Positions 54,738 through 63,173 of a stretch of 64,000 nucleotides of DNA are shown here, in pieces. Source of the DNA: Albidovulum sediminicola (GTDB taxonomy: Bacteria; Pseudomonadota; Alphaproteobacteria; Rhodobacterales; Rhodobacteraceae); NCBI RefSeq assembly GCF_025751575.1, contig NZ_JAOWLA010000014.1, forward strand, positions 1 to 64,000, read 5' to 3'. Below the pieces are notes generated by a model. The model was not told the DNA's origin, did not search any database, and saw only the letters and a program-made list of their open reading frames with translations. The position numbers and the translations under genes are program-made. Position 1 is the stretch's first letter. The number at the start of each line of letters is the position of its first letter.

Positions 54738-55627
54738 CCCAGCCCGCGCCTGCGCGCCCCGCCGGTCTGCGGCGGAAGGCGGAGGCGTTGGCTTCGGCGC
54801 TGCCGCCGCTTCTGGCGGACGCGCGGCATCTGGCGATGACGGTGCAGATGGGCGAACACGGCCGCCGCCGCGCGGGGCTGGGCGATGAATTCTGGCAGTT
54901 CCGCCCCGCCCATCCGGGCGACGAGGCGCGCGCCATCGACTGGCGCCGCTCGGCCCGGGCCGACCAGCATTTCGTGCGCGAAAAGGAATGGCATGCGGCG
55001 CAATCGGTGCATCTGTGGGTCGATGACGCCCGCTCGATGGAGTTTTCCGGGGACGGGCGCCGCACCACCAAGGCCGACCGCGCGCGGTTGCTGGCGCTGG
55101 CGATCTCGGTTCTGCTGATCCGCTCGGGCGAACGGGTGGGCCTTGCCGATCCCGTCGCCCCGCCGCGCTCGGGCGAGTTGCAGCTTGTGCGGCTGGCCCA
55201 GACCTTCACCGCGCCCGCAGGCGACGCCGACTACGGCGCGCCAGAGGCGCGCGCGATGCTGCACGGGTCGCGGGCGGTCTTCATCTCGGATTTCCTTGGC
55301 GATCCGTCGGGCGTCGAACGCGCGCTGACGCTTGCGGCGGACCGGGGCGTGCGGGGTGCGATTCTCCAGATCCTCGACCCGGTGGAGGAGGCTTTTCCCT
55401 TCGACGGCCGCACGATCTTCGAAAGCATGACCGGCGCGATCCGGCATGAAACACGGCGGGCGGGCGACCTGCGCGACCGCTACTGTGCCCGTCTGGCCGA
55501 GCGCAAGGACCGGCTGGCGACCTTCGCGCGGCGGGTGGATTGGCAGTTTTCCACCCACCATACCGACCAGCCGGCACAGGTGCCGCTTCTGTGGCTCTAC
55601 CACGCGCTGGAGCGGGTGCGGCGATGA
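54734..55627 (+). CDS. DUF58-domain protein with an altered VWA metal site
   Basis: A 297-residue protein. The DUF58 signature HPGDEARAIDWRRSARADQHFVREKE lies at about residues 60-85, followed by a VWA-like core. The usual MIDAS DxSxS is replaced: WVDDARSMEF gives D-x-A-x-S, losing the first Ser. DUF58 proteins accompany MoxR. No membrane segment or signal is seen. It overlaps both neighbours by ATGA. Confidence 0.88.
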   Translation: MTQPAPARPAGLRRKAEALASALPPLLADARHLAMTVQMGEHGRRRAGLGDEFWQFRPAHPGDEARAIDWRRSARADQHFVREKEWHAAQSVHLWVDDARSMEFSGDGRRTTKADRARLLALAISVLLIRSGERVGLADPVAPPRSGELQLVRLAQTFTAPAGDADYGAPEARAMLHGSRAVFISDFLGDPSGVERALTLAADRGVRGAILQILDPVEEAFPFDGRTIFESMTGAIRHETRRAGDLRDRYCARLAERKDRLATFARRVDWQFSTHHTDQPAQVPLLWLYHALERVRR

Positions 55628-58383
55628 TGGTGCTTGGCCCCATCGGCTTTACCGCGCCCTGGCTCCTGACGGGGCTGATCGCGCTGCCGGTGCTCTGGTT
55701 CCTGCTGCGGGTGGTGCCGCCTGCGCCGATCCGGCGGCGCTTCCCCGGCGTCGCGCTGCTCCTGGGCCTTGCCGACGAGGATCATGAAAGCGACCGCACG
55801 CCCTGGTGGCTTCTCTTGCTGCGGATGCTGGCCGTCGCGGCGCTGATCCTGGGCTTCGCTGGCCCCGTTCTGCACCCCGAAGTGCGCGAGCCTGGCAGCG
55901 GCCCGATCCTGATTGTTGCGGATGGTGGCTGGGCCGACGCGCGGGATTGGCCACGGCGCAAGGACCGGATCGCGGCGGCGCTGGAAGAGGCCGGCCGCAG
56001 TGGACGGGCCGCGGCGCTGGTGGCCGTGACCGGTGACGCGCCGGAGGTTGTTTTCCGCTCTGCCGGCGTGGTCGCGGCGGGGCTGCCGGGCTTCGCGCCC
56101 GCCCCCTACGAACCCGACGCCGCGGCCTATGCCGCGCTTGCCGCCGCGCTGCCGTCGGGCGGGTTCGACAGCTTCTGGCTCTCGGACGGGCTGGCGCGGG
56201 ACGGGCGGCAGGTGCTGCTGGAGGCGCTTGAGGCGCGCGGCCGCGTCACGGTCTTCGAAAGCCCGCGCGAGGTCTTCGCGCTGCGCCCCGCGGTCTACGG
56301 TGACGGCCAGGTGACGCTGGGCGTGCTGCGCGCCCATCCGGCGGGGGAGGTCGCGGTTGATGTTGTGGGCCTTGGCCTCGATCCCGCCGGTGTGGAACGG
56401 GAGCTGGCGCGCCAGGTCGTGACCTTCGGCGCGGGCACGGGCGAGGCGGAGGCCGCCTTCGACCTTCCCGCGGAACTGCGCAACCGGATTGCCCGGTTGG
56501 AGATCGCGGGGCAGCGCACGGCCGGGGCCGTGGCGTTGACCGACGACGCGATCCGCCGGCGGGAGGTGGCGCTGGTCGAGGGCGGCATCGGGCGCGAGGG
56601 GTTGGAGCTTCTGGCGCCCGGGCACTACCTGCGCCAGGCGCTGGCCCCCACCGCCGATGTCATCGAGGGCACGGTCGAGGACATGATCCTGGCCGATCCC
56701 GATGTCATCATCCTGGCCGATGTGGCCCGGGTCGCGGCGGCGGAGCCGCTGGCCGAATGGGTGGAAAAGGGCGGGCTTCTGGTGCGCTTTGCCGGGCCGC
56801 ACATGGCCGCCGCCGATTGGGACAACGCGGCCGACCCGCTGTTGCCGGTGCGGCTGCGCAGCGGCGGCCGCAGCGTCGGCGGCGCGCTGAGCTGGGGCGA
56901 GCCGAAGACGCTTGCGCCCTTCCTCGAAGGTTCCCCCTTCGCAGGGCTCCCGGTGCCGGACGAGGTGCGCGTGACCTCGCAGGTCATGGCCGAGCCCGGC
57001 CCGGATCTCGCCGCGCACACGATCGCGGCGCTGGCGGATGGCACCCCGCTCGTCACCCGCAAGGCGCTGGGGCAGGGCTCCGTCGTCCTCTTCCATGTGA
57101 CCGCGAATGCCGAGTGGTCGGGCCTGCCGCTTTCGGGACTTTTCGTCCAGATGCTGGAGCGTCTTGCGGTTTCGACGCGGCAGGCCGCCCTGGGCGCGGA
57201 AGAGATGAAGGGCACCGTCTGGTCGGTCGAACGTGTGCTGGACGCCTTTGGCGCGCTCGATGACGCGGGCGACCGGCCCGGCATTCCGGGCGAGGACCTG
57301 GCCGGGGCGAGGCCAAGCGCGCGGATCCTGCCGGGGCTCTATGCCTCGGGCGACCGGACCGTCGCGCTGAACGCCATCGGCGCGGAGCGTGTGCTGACCC
57401 CGGCGGTTTGGCCCGAGGGCGTGACGGTCGAGGGGCTGGTCCCCGCGCGCGAGCGCCCGCTTTCGGGCTATCTTCTGACCTTCGGGCTTGGTCTGCTTCT
57501 TGCTGATGCGCTGGCCGCGCTCGCGCTGTCGGGCCGTCTTGCCGGCTGGCGCGCGGGCCGTGGGGCGGCGCTGGCCCTGACGGCCGCGCTGCTTCTGCCC
57601 GCGCCGCAGGCGCGCGCCGAGATGTCGGAGGAGCGCCTGATCGACGCTGCGGGCAACGTCGTGCTGGCCTACGTTCGCACCGGCGATGCCGAGGTCGACC
57701 GCGTGTCGGAGGCGGGTCTGCGCGGGCTGTCGGATGTCCTTTTCTACCGCACCGCGATCGAGCCCGATGCCCCCATGGGGGTCGATCTGGAAGGGGACGA
57801 ACTGTCGGTCTTCACGCTGCTCTACTGGCCCGTCACCGCGGATGCGCCCACGCCCTCGCCCACGGCCTACCTGCGGCTGAACCGCTACCTGCGTTCGGGC
57901 GGGATGATCCTTTTCGACACGCGCGATGCCGATGTCGCGGGCTTCGGCACCGCCACGCCCGAGGGGCGGCGGCTCCAGGCGCTGGCCGCGCCGCTGGAGA
58001 TCCCGCCGCTGGAGCCGGTGCCCCAGGACCATGTGCTGACCCGCGCCTTCTACCTTCTCCAGGATTTCCCGGGGCGTTACGCCGGTCCGCCGGTCTGGGT
58101 GGAGGCCGCGCCGCCCGACGCCGAACTGGCCGAGGGGATGCCGTTCCGGAACCTCAACGACGGCGTGACGCCGGTGATCATCGGCGGCAACGACTGGGCG
58201 GCCGCTTGGGCGGTAGACGACGGCGGCTGGCCCATGTTCCCGGTGGGCCGGGGCCTGAGCGGAGAGCGCCAGCGCGAGATCGCCTACCGCTTCGGCGTCA
58301 ACGTGGTCATGCATGTGCTGACCGGCAACTACAAGTCCGACCAGGTTCATGTGCCCGCACTTCTTGAAAGGCTGGGGCAATGA
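55624..58383 (+). CDS. Large BatA-like/DUF4159 membrane protein
   Basis: A 919-residue protein. Residues 1-90 resemble the BatA N-terminal domain with two membrane segments (FTAPWLLTGLIALPVLWFLL and LLLRMLAVAALILGF). A central periplasmic portion includes VIILADVARVAAAEPLAEWVEKGGLLVRFAGPH, GATase-like in pattern. A membrane segment follows at about 620-640, then a cleavage-like APQARAEM and the DUF4159 domain (to the end) with GGMILFDTRDADVAGFG. Two possible soluble parts on the outer face are inferred. Confidence 0.8.
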   Translation: MMVLGPIGFTAPWLLTGLIALPVLWFLLRVVPPAPIRRRFPGVALLLGLADEDHESDRTPWWLLLLRMLAVAALILGFAGPVLHPEVREPGSGPILIVADGGWADARDWPRRKDRIAAALEEAGRSGRAAALVAVTGDAPEVVFRSAGVVAAGLPGFAPAPYEPDAAAYAALAAALPSGGFDSFWLSDGLARDGRQVLLEALEARGRVTVFESPREVFALRPAVYGDGQVTLGVLRAHPAGEVAVDVVGLGLDPAGVERELARQVVTFGAGTGEAEAAFDLPAELRNRIARLEIAGQRTAGAVALTDDAIRRREVALVEGGIGREGLELLAPGHYLRQALAPTADVIEGTVEDMILADPDVIILADVARVAAAEPLAEWVEKGGLLVRFAGPHMAAADWDNAADPLLPVRLRSGGRSVGGALSWGEPKTLAPFLEGSPFAGLPVPDEVRVTSQVMAEPGPDLAAHTIAALADGTPLVTRKALGQGSVVLFHVTANAEWSGLPLSGLFVQMLERLAVSTRQAALGAEEMKGTVWSVERVLDAFGALDDAGDRPGIPGEDLAGARPSARILPGLYASGDRTVALNAIGAERVLTPAVWPEGVTVEGLVPARERPLSGYLLTFGLGLLLADALAALALSGRLAGWRAGRGAALALTAALLLPAPQARAEMSEERLIDAAGNVVLAYVRTGDAEVDRVSEAGLRGLSDVLFYRTAIEPDAPMGVDLEGDELSVFTLLYWPVTADAPTPSPTAYLRLNRYLRSGGMILFDTRDADVAGFGTATPEGRRLQALAAPLEIPPLEPVPQDHVLTRAFYLLQDFPGRYAGPPVWVEAAPPDAELAEGMPFRNLNDGVTPVIIGGNDWAAAWAVDDGGWPMFPVGRGLSGERQREIAYRFGVNVVMHVLTGNYKSDQVHVPALLERLGQ

Positions 58384-60461
58384 CCGGATCGACGGTGATC
58401 TTCGACCCGCTCCTGCCCTGGCCGGTGGTCTGGCTCGCGGCGGGTCTGGGCCTTGCCGTCGCGGCGCTGGCGCTCTGGCGCGGGCTGTCGGGCTGGTGGC
58501 TTCGGGCGCTTGCGGCGGCGGCGCTGACGCTTGCCCTGACCCAGCCCGCGCTTCAGCGGGAGGACCGCAAGCCCTTGTCGGACATCGTGCTTCTGCTGGT
58601 CGACCAAAGCGCCAGCCAGGGCCTGCCGGGCCGCGCCGACCAGACCGAGGCGGCGCTTGCCAGCGTGACCGCCGAGGTCGCGGCGCTGCCCAACACCGAC
58701 CTGCGGGTGATCGAGGTCGGCGACGGGGAGGGCGACACCGGCACCCGCGCGATGACCGCGCTTGCCCAGGCTCTGGCGGAGGAACCACGCGGCCGCCTCG
58801 CCGGGGCGATCCTGATCACCGACGGCCAGATCCATGACCTGGACGCCGCCCCCGCGCTGCCCGCGCCGATGAACGTCCTGCTGACAGGCCGCGCCGAGGA
58901 TTGGGACCGCCGGGTCGGCGTCCTGTCCGCCCCGGCCTTCGGCATCATCGGCGAGCCGCTTTCGATCCGCTTGAAGGTCGAGGACCAGGGGCGCGTGCCG
59001 GCGGCCGAGGCGGGCGGTTTCGTTCAGCTTTCGGTAACGGTCGATGGTGGCGAGCCGCAGGCCGTGGTCGTGCCGGTCAACACCGAGATTGAACTGCCGC
59101 TGACGCTTGATCACGGCGGCCACAACGTCATTCAGTTCGTCGTCGCCCCGGCCGCGGGCGAGTTGACCGACCGCAACAACATGGCGGTGGTCGAGATCAA
59201 CGGGGTGCGCGACCGGCTTCGCGTCCTCCTCGTCTCGGGCGAGCCGCATGCGGGCGAGCGGACATGGCGCAACCTGCTGAAATCCGACAGTGCCGTGGAT
59301 CTCGTGCATTTCACGATCCTGCGCCCGCCCGACAAGCAGGACGGCGTCCCGGTCAGCGAGCTGTCGCTGATCGCCTTCCCGACGCGGGAGCTTTTCGTCG
59401 AGAAGATCACCGAGTTCGACCTGATCATCTTCGACCGTTACAAGCTGCGCGGCATCCTGCCCGCCTCCTACTTCGCCAATATCCGGGACTACGTGCGCAA
59501 CGGCGGCGCGGTGCTGGTGGCGGCGGGGCCGGATTTCGCCTCCGCCGAGAGCATCTACTATTCGTCGCTGGCCGATATCCTGCCCGCCGCGCCCACGGGC
59601 CGCGTGATCGACGGGGGTTTCAAGCCCGCGCTGACCGACCTCGGTCGCCGCCATCCCGTGACCGAGGGGCTCGAGGACTTCGCGCCCGATCCCGCAGCTG
59701 CGGACGGCAGTCCCGGCTGGGGTCGCTGGCTGCGCATGGTCGAGCTTGAGCCGCCGCAGGGGCAGGTCGTGATGGCAGGGGCGGGGGAGCGGCCGCTCCT
59801 GGTCCTGAACCGGGTGGGCGAGGGGCGGATCGCGCTTGTCGCCTCGGACCAGGCCTGGCTCTGGAGCCGGGGGTTTGAGGGCGGAGGGCCGCAGCTGGAA
59901 CTGCTGCGCCGTCTGGCGCACTGGATGATGAAGGAGCCCGAGCTGGAGGAAGAGGCGCTGCTGGCGGAGGCGCAGGGGCTTGACCTGACGATCACGCGCC
60001 GGTCGCTGGCCGAGGGCGCGCGGCAGGTGACCGTGACCGGACCCGACGGTGCCGTGACCGATGTTCCGCTGACGGAGGCGGAGCCGGGGCGGTTCACCTC
60101 GACCTGGGCCGCGCCGGGCATGGGCCTTTACCGGCTGAGCGACGGGGACCTGACGCGGGTGGTCGTGGTCGGCCCCGCCGCGCCCCGCGAGTTCGAGGAG
60201 ACGATCGCCACCACGGGAAAGCTCGCCCCCGTGGTGGCACCGACGAATGGCGGCTTCCTGCGGCTGGAGGACGGTCTGCCCGATGTCCGGCAGGTCCGCG
60301 CGGGCCGTCCCGCCACGGGGCGTGGCTGGGTCGGCATCACGCCGCGCGACGCCTATGTGACGCAAGACATCCGGGTGCTGCCGCTCTTGCCGGCCTGGCT
60401 GCTTCTGCTCTTGACCGCCGGTCTCAGCGTCGCGGCCTGGCTGAGGGAGGGGCGGCGCTAG
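58380..60461 (+). CDS. VWA + GATase-like membrane protein
   Basis: A 693-residue protein. Two N-terminal helices (about residues 11-55) precede a VWA domain with an intact MIDAS start, VDQSASQG (Asp75, Ser77, Ser79), and ILITDGQIHD (Asp148). Residues 280-480 resemble a class I glutamine amidotransferase fold (RVLLVSGEPHAGERTWRNLL, IIFDRYKLRGILP, VRNGGAVLVAAGP) without a clear catalytic Cys. A last helix (LLPAWLLLLLTAGLSVAAWL) is near the C-terminus. It ends the four-gene chain. Confidence 0.75.
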   Translation: MTGSTVIFDPLLPWPVVWLAAGLGLAVAALALWRGLSGWWLRALAAAALTLALTQPALQREDRKPLSDIVLLLVDQSASQGLPGRADQTEAALASVTAEVAALPNTDLRVIEVGDGEGDTGTRAMTALAQALAEEPRGRLAGAILITDGQIHDLDAAPALPAPMNVLLTGRAEDWDRRVGVLSAPAFGIIGEPLSIRLKVEDQGRVPAAEAGGFVQLSVTVDGGEPQAVVVPVNTEIELPLTLDHGGHNVIQFVVAPAAGELTDRNNMAVVEINGVRDRLRVLLVSGEPHAGERTWRNLLKSDSAVDLVHFTILRPPDKQDGVPVSELSLIAFPTRELFVEKITEFDLIIFDRYKLRGILPASYFANIRDYVRNGGAVLVAAGPDFASAESIYYSSLADILPAAPTGRVIDGGFKPALTDLGRRHPVTEGLEDFAPDPAAADGSPGWGRWLRMVELEPPQGQVVMAGAGERPLLVLNRVGEGRIALVASDQAWLWSRGFEGGGPQLELLRRLAHWMMKEPELEEEALLAEAQGLDLTITRRSLAEGARQVTVTGPDGAVTDVPLTEAEPGRFTSTWAAPGMGLYRLSDGDLTRVVVVGPAAPREFEETIATTGKLAPVVAPTNGGFLRLEDGLPDVRQVRAGRPATGRGWVGITPRDAYVTQDIRVLPLLPAWLLLLLTAGLSVAAWLREGRR

Positions 60462-60470
60462 ACCCCGGGG

Positions 60471-60830
60471 CTACTTCGGCAGGTCCAGCCGGACCAGCCG
60501 GGGCGACCACCCGTCAAGATTGCAGCGCACCCGGATCAGCACATGGTCGAGCCCCGCGGGGATCGCGACCCCCGCGAGCGACCGGGTGAAGGGCTGCTCC
60601 TCGACATGGGGATGGCTCAGCAGGCGCGTGCCCAGCACCTGGCCGTCGGCACTCTCGATCTGCCAGGCGTTGGCGTAGTGATCCCAGCCGGTGTCGTGAT
60701 GGGCGAGCGTCACGGAGATCGACCAGCCCTCGCCGGTGCGCGTGGCATGGGCGGCCAGAACCTCGGCCGTGTCGGCGGTGGCCGGACCGGCGGCGAGCGC
60801 GATCAGGAGGGGGAGCGTGATGCGTGTCAT
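60471..60830 (-). CDS. Small exported protein of unknown function
   Basis: A 119-residue protein. Residues 1-20 form a signal peptide (LPLLIALAAGPATA), and the rest is beta-rich with conserved-looking HHDTGWDHYANAWQI and a single Cys (RVRCNLDGW). This matches conserved alphaproteobacterial periplasmic proteins, but no function is known to me. It is convergent with the VWA gene, 9 nt away. ATG 60839 is an alternative start. Confidence 0.65.
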   Translation of the reverse strand: MTRITLPLLIALAAGPATADTAEVLAAHATRTGEGWSISVTLAHHDTGWDHYANAWQIESADGQVLGTRLLSHPHVEEQPFTRSLAGVAIPAGLDHVLIRVRCNLDGWSPRLVRLDLPK

Positions 60831-60867
60831 GGGCGGCATTCTGGCATAGATCGGGGCCGGTTGCCCT

Positions 60868-61569
60868 TCACATCGGCGTTCCCCGCATCAGGGTCTGGCG
60901 CGACTGCGAGGCGAATTCGCGCCGCCACAGGACGGCACCCGTCGCCAGGGTCGTCAGAAGAAGCGCCCAGGCCCCCACCAGCCAGCCGAGCGCGCCAAGC
61001 GCGAAATAGATGGACCGCATGCCGCGATTGAAGTTCTTTGCGGCGGAGATGTTGATCTCGGCCGCCTGTTCGACCCGAAGCGCGGCATCCGTGTGCCCGG
61101 CGTCGTTCGGCACCGCCGCCATGATGATGGCGCAATAGCCGAACAGCCGGTGCGCCCAGACGAATTTCAGGAAGCTGTTGGTCAGGAACAGCAGGACCAG
61201 CAGGATCTTGACCTCCCACACGATGGCGGGGGCGGTCGACAGTGTCAGGTCCTGCGCCAGCCCCAACAGGCGTTCGGTATTGCCGATCAGCGCCAGCCCC
61301 CCGCCGATGGCGATCATGCAGGCCGAGGCGAAGAAACTGGTCCCCTGGCGCAGGTTGGCCATGATCGCCGCGTCGAACATCCGCGCGTCGCGGGCGACGA
61401 ACTGGCGCATCCATTCGCGGCGAAACCCCACCATCAGCACGGCAACCGATGGGCTGCCCGGCGCGGGATTCTCGATCCGCCAGCCAATCGCCAGCCAGGT
61501 CACGAGGATCAGGCCGACCGCCGAGAGGTCTATGGCGCCGAAATGCGTGAGGGCGGATTGAAGATTCAT
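60868..61569 (-). CDS. DUF599-family membrane protein
   Basis: A 233-residue inner-membrane protein with about four helices. It has the DUF599 layout: helix one (DLSAVGLILVTWLAIGWRI), a polar stretch REWMRQFVARDARMFDAAIM, two further helices, and the FVWAHRLFGYCAIIMAAVPN segment, then NFNRGMRSIYFALG before the last helix. Function is unknown. It is divergent from glcD, 85 nt apart. Confidence 0.8.
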   Translation of the reverse strand: MNLQSALTHFGAIDLSAVGLILVTWLAIGWRIENPAPGSPSVAVLMVGFRREWMRQFVARDARMFDAAIMANLRQGTSFFASACMIAIGGGLALIGNTERLLGLAQDLTLSTAPAIVWEVKILLVLLFLTNSFLKFVWAHRLFGYCAIIMAAVPNDAGHTDAALRVEQAAEINISAAKNFNRGMRSIYFALGALGWLVGAWALLLTTLATGAVLWRREFASQSRQTLMRGTPM

Positions 61570-61617
61570 CGCGCCGCAGCGTAGCTTGTCGCGAGATTGC
61601 TTGCTATATGCTAATAT

Positions 61618-61636
61618 TGGTAATATTAATTTACCA
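61618..61636 (+). promoter_or_regulatory. Candidate operator upstream of glcD
   Basis: TGGTAATATTAATTTACCA has perfect inverted half-sites TGGTAA and TTACCA around an AT-rich centre. It lies 19 nt before the glcD start, within AT-rich sequence (61601-61633) that could carry the promoter. TGGT...ACCA dyads are typical of the FadR/GntR group, which includes GlcC and PdhR. No such regulator gene is in the window. Confidence 0.5.
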
Positions 61637-61654
61637 GATTTGCCGGAGGAGCCG

Positions 61655-63088
61655 ATGCACCTGCCCCCGCCTGATTCCGAGGTCCTTTCGAACAAGGCGC
61701 GCATCGTTGCCCGCCTGCGGGACGTGCTGCCCGAAGACGCCGTGATCGACGACCCGGCAGAGACGCGCGCCTATGAATGCGACGGGCTGGCCGCCTATCG
61801 CTGCCCGCCGCTCGCGGCCGTTCTTCCCCGCACGACGGCAGAGGTCGCCGCCGCGCTGAAGGTCTGCCACGAGGAGGGTGTGCCGGTCGTGCCGCGCGGC
61901 TCGGGCACCTCGCTGGCCGGGGGCGCGCTTCCGACCGCCGATTGCGTGGTCCTCGGCGTCGCCCGCATGAACCGGGTGCTGGAGGTGGACTACCCCAACC
62001 GCTACATCCGGGTCGAGGCGGGCCGCACGAACCTGTCGGTGACCGGCGCGGTCGAATCCGATGGCTTCTTCTATGCGCCCGATCCCTCCAGCCAGCTGGC
62101 CTGCGCGATCGCCGGGAACATCGCGATGAATTCCGGCGGGGCGCATTGCCTGAAGTACGGGGTGACGACGAACAACCTCATGGGCGTGACGCTTGTCCAG
62201 ATGGACGGGACCGTGGTGGAACTTGGCGGCGCGCATATGGATGCGGGCGGGCTTGACCTTCTGGGCGTGGTCTGCGGGTCGGAAGGGCAGTTGGGCGTCG
62301 TGACCGAGGCGGTGCTGCGCATCCTGCCCAAGCCCGAGGGCGCGCGCCCGGTGCTGATCGCTTTCGGGTCGAACGAGGTGGCCGGGGCCTGCGTGGCCGA
62401 CATCATCAAGGCCGGCGTCCTGCCCGTCGCGATCGAGTTCATGGACCGGCCCTGCATCCGCGCCTGCGAGGACTTCGCCCATGCGGGTTATCCCGACTGC
62501 GAGGCATTGCTGATCGTCGAGGTCGAGGGCAGCCCGGCCGAGATCGACGAACAGCTGGGCCTGATCCGCCAGATCGCCGCGCGCCACAACCCGCTGGAGT
62601 TTCGCGAAAGCCGGTCCGAGGCGGAAAGCGCGAAGATCTGGCTGGGCCGGAAGTCCGCCTTCGGCGCGATGGGCCAGATCAACGACTACATGTGCCTGGA
62701 CGGCACCATCCCGGTCTCGACCCTGCCCTTGGTTCTGAAGCGCATCGGCGAGATGAGCCGGGAATTCGGGCTGGATGTCGCCAATGTCTTTCATGCGGGC
62801 GACGGCAACATGCATCCGCTGATCCTCTTCGATGCCAACAAGCCGGGCGATCTGGAACGCTGCGAGGCGCTGGGCGCGGCGATCCTGAAGCTCTGCGTCG
62901 AGGTGGGCGGCTGCCTGACCGGCGAACATGGCGTCGGCATCGAGAAACGCGACCTGATGACCGTGCAGTTTTCGCCCGAGGATCTGGAAGCGCAGATGCG
63001 GGTGAAGGATGTGTTCGATCCGAAATGGCTGCTGAATCCCGCGAAAGTGTTCCCGTTGTCGATCAGCGCCACGCGGCGCGCCGCATGA
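61655..63088 (+). CDS. glcD: Glycolate oxidase FAD-binding subunit
   Basis: A 477-residue flavoenzyme oxidising glycolate to glyoxylate. The PCMH-type FAD domain has VVPRGSGTSLAGGALP, GGAHCLKYGVTTNN and VCGSEGQLGVVTEA; the C-terminal FAD-linked oxidase domain has the conserved NVFHAGDGNMHPLI and CLTGEHGVGIEKRD. ATG 61655 follows CGGAGGAG; earlier in-frame starts run through the operator. glcE follows after a repeat. Confidence 0.95.
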   Translation: MHLPPPDSEVLSNKARIVARLRDVLPEDAVIDDPAETRAYECDGLAAYRCPPLAAVLPRTTAEVAAALKVCHEEGVPVVPRGSGTSLAGGALPTADCVVLGVARMNRVLEVDYPNRYIRVEAGRTNLSVTGAVESDGFFYAPDPSSQLACAIAGNIAMNSGGAHCLKYGVTTNNLMGVTLVQMDGTVVELGGAHMDAGGLDLLGVVCGSEGQLGVVTEAVLRILPKPEGARPVLIAFGSNEVAGACVADIIKAGVLPVAIEFMDRPCIRACEDFAHAGYPDCEALLIVEVEGSPAEIDEQLGLIRQIAARHNPLEFRESRSEAESAKIWLGRKSAFGAMGQINDYMCLDGTIPVSTLPLVLKRIGEMSREFGLDVANVFHAGDGNMHPLILFDANKPGDLERCEALGAAILKLCVEVGGCLTGEHGVGIEKRDLMTVQFSPEDLEAQMRVKDVFDPKWLLNPAKVFPLSISATRRAA

Positions 63089-63097
63089 GGCCGGGCA

Positions 63098-63149
63098 GCG
63101 GGGGTTTTTCACCCCCGCACCCCCGGAAGGGTATTTCCGCAATGAAGAA
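63098..63149 (+). repeat. Dispersed GTATTT/ATGAA repeat, copy C
   Basis: Hairpin GCGGGGGT-TTTTC-ACCCCCGC (63098-63118), then ACCCCCGGAAGGGTATTT and CCGCAATGAAGAAGG. The last 24 nt, GTATTT to GAAGAAGGGCT, differ from copy A at one position. It sits inside the glc operon between glcD and glcE and could reduce glcE transcript. Confidence 0.7.
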
Positions 63150-63173
63150 GGGCTGGGGGACGAAGGGTTGATC

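Noticed and set aside
55597-58788. A 1063-codon open frame on the minus strand opposite the DUF4159 gene
   Set aside because: Very high GC makes long antisense frames common. The translation is rich in Arg, His, Gln and Pro with no recognisable domain, while the plus strand encodes a coherent protein.
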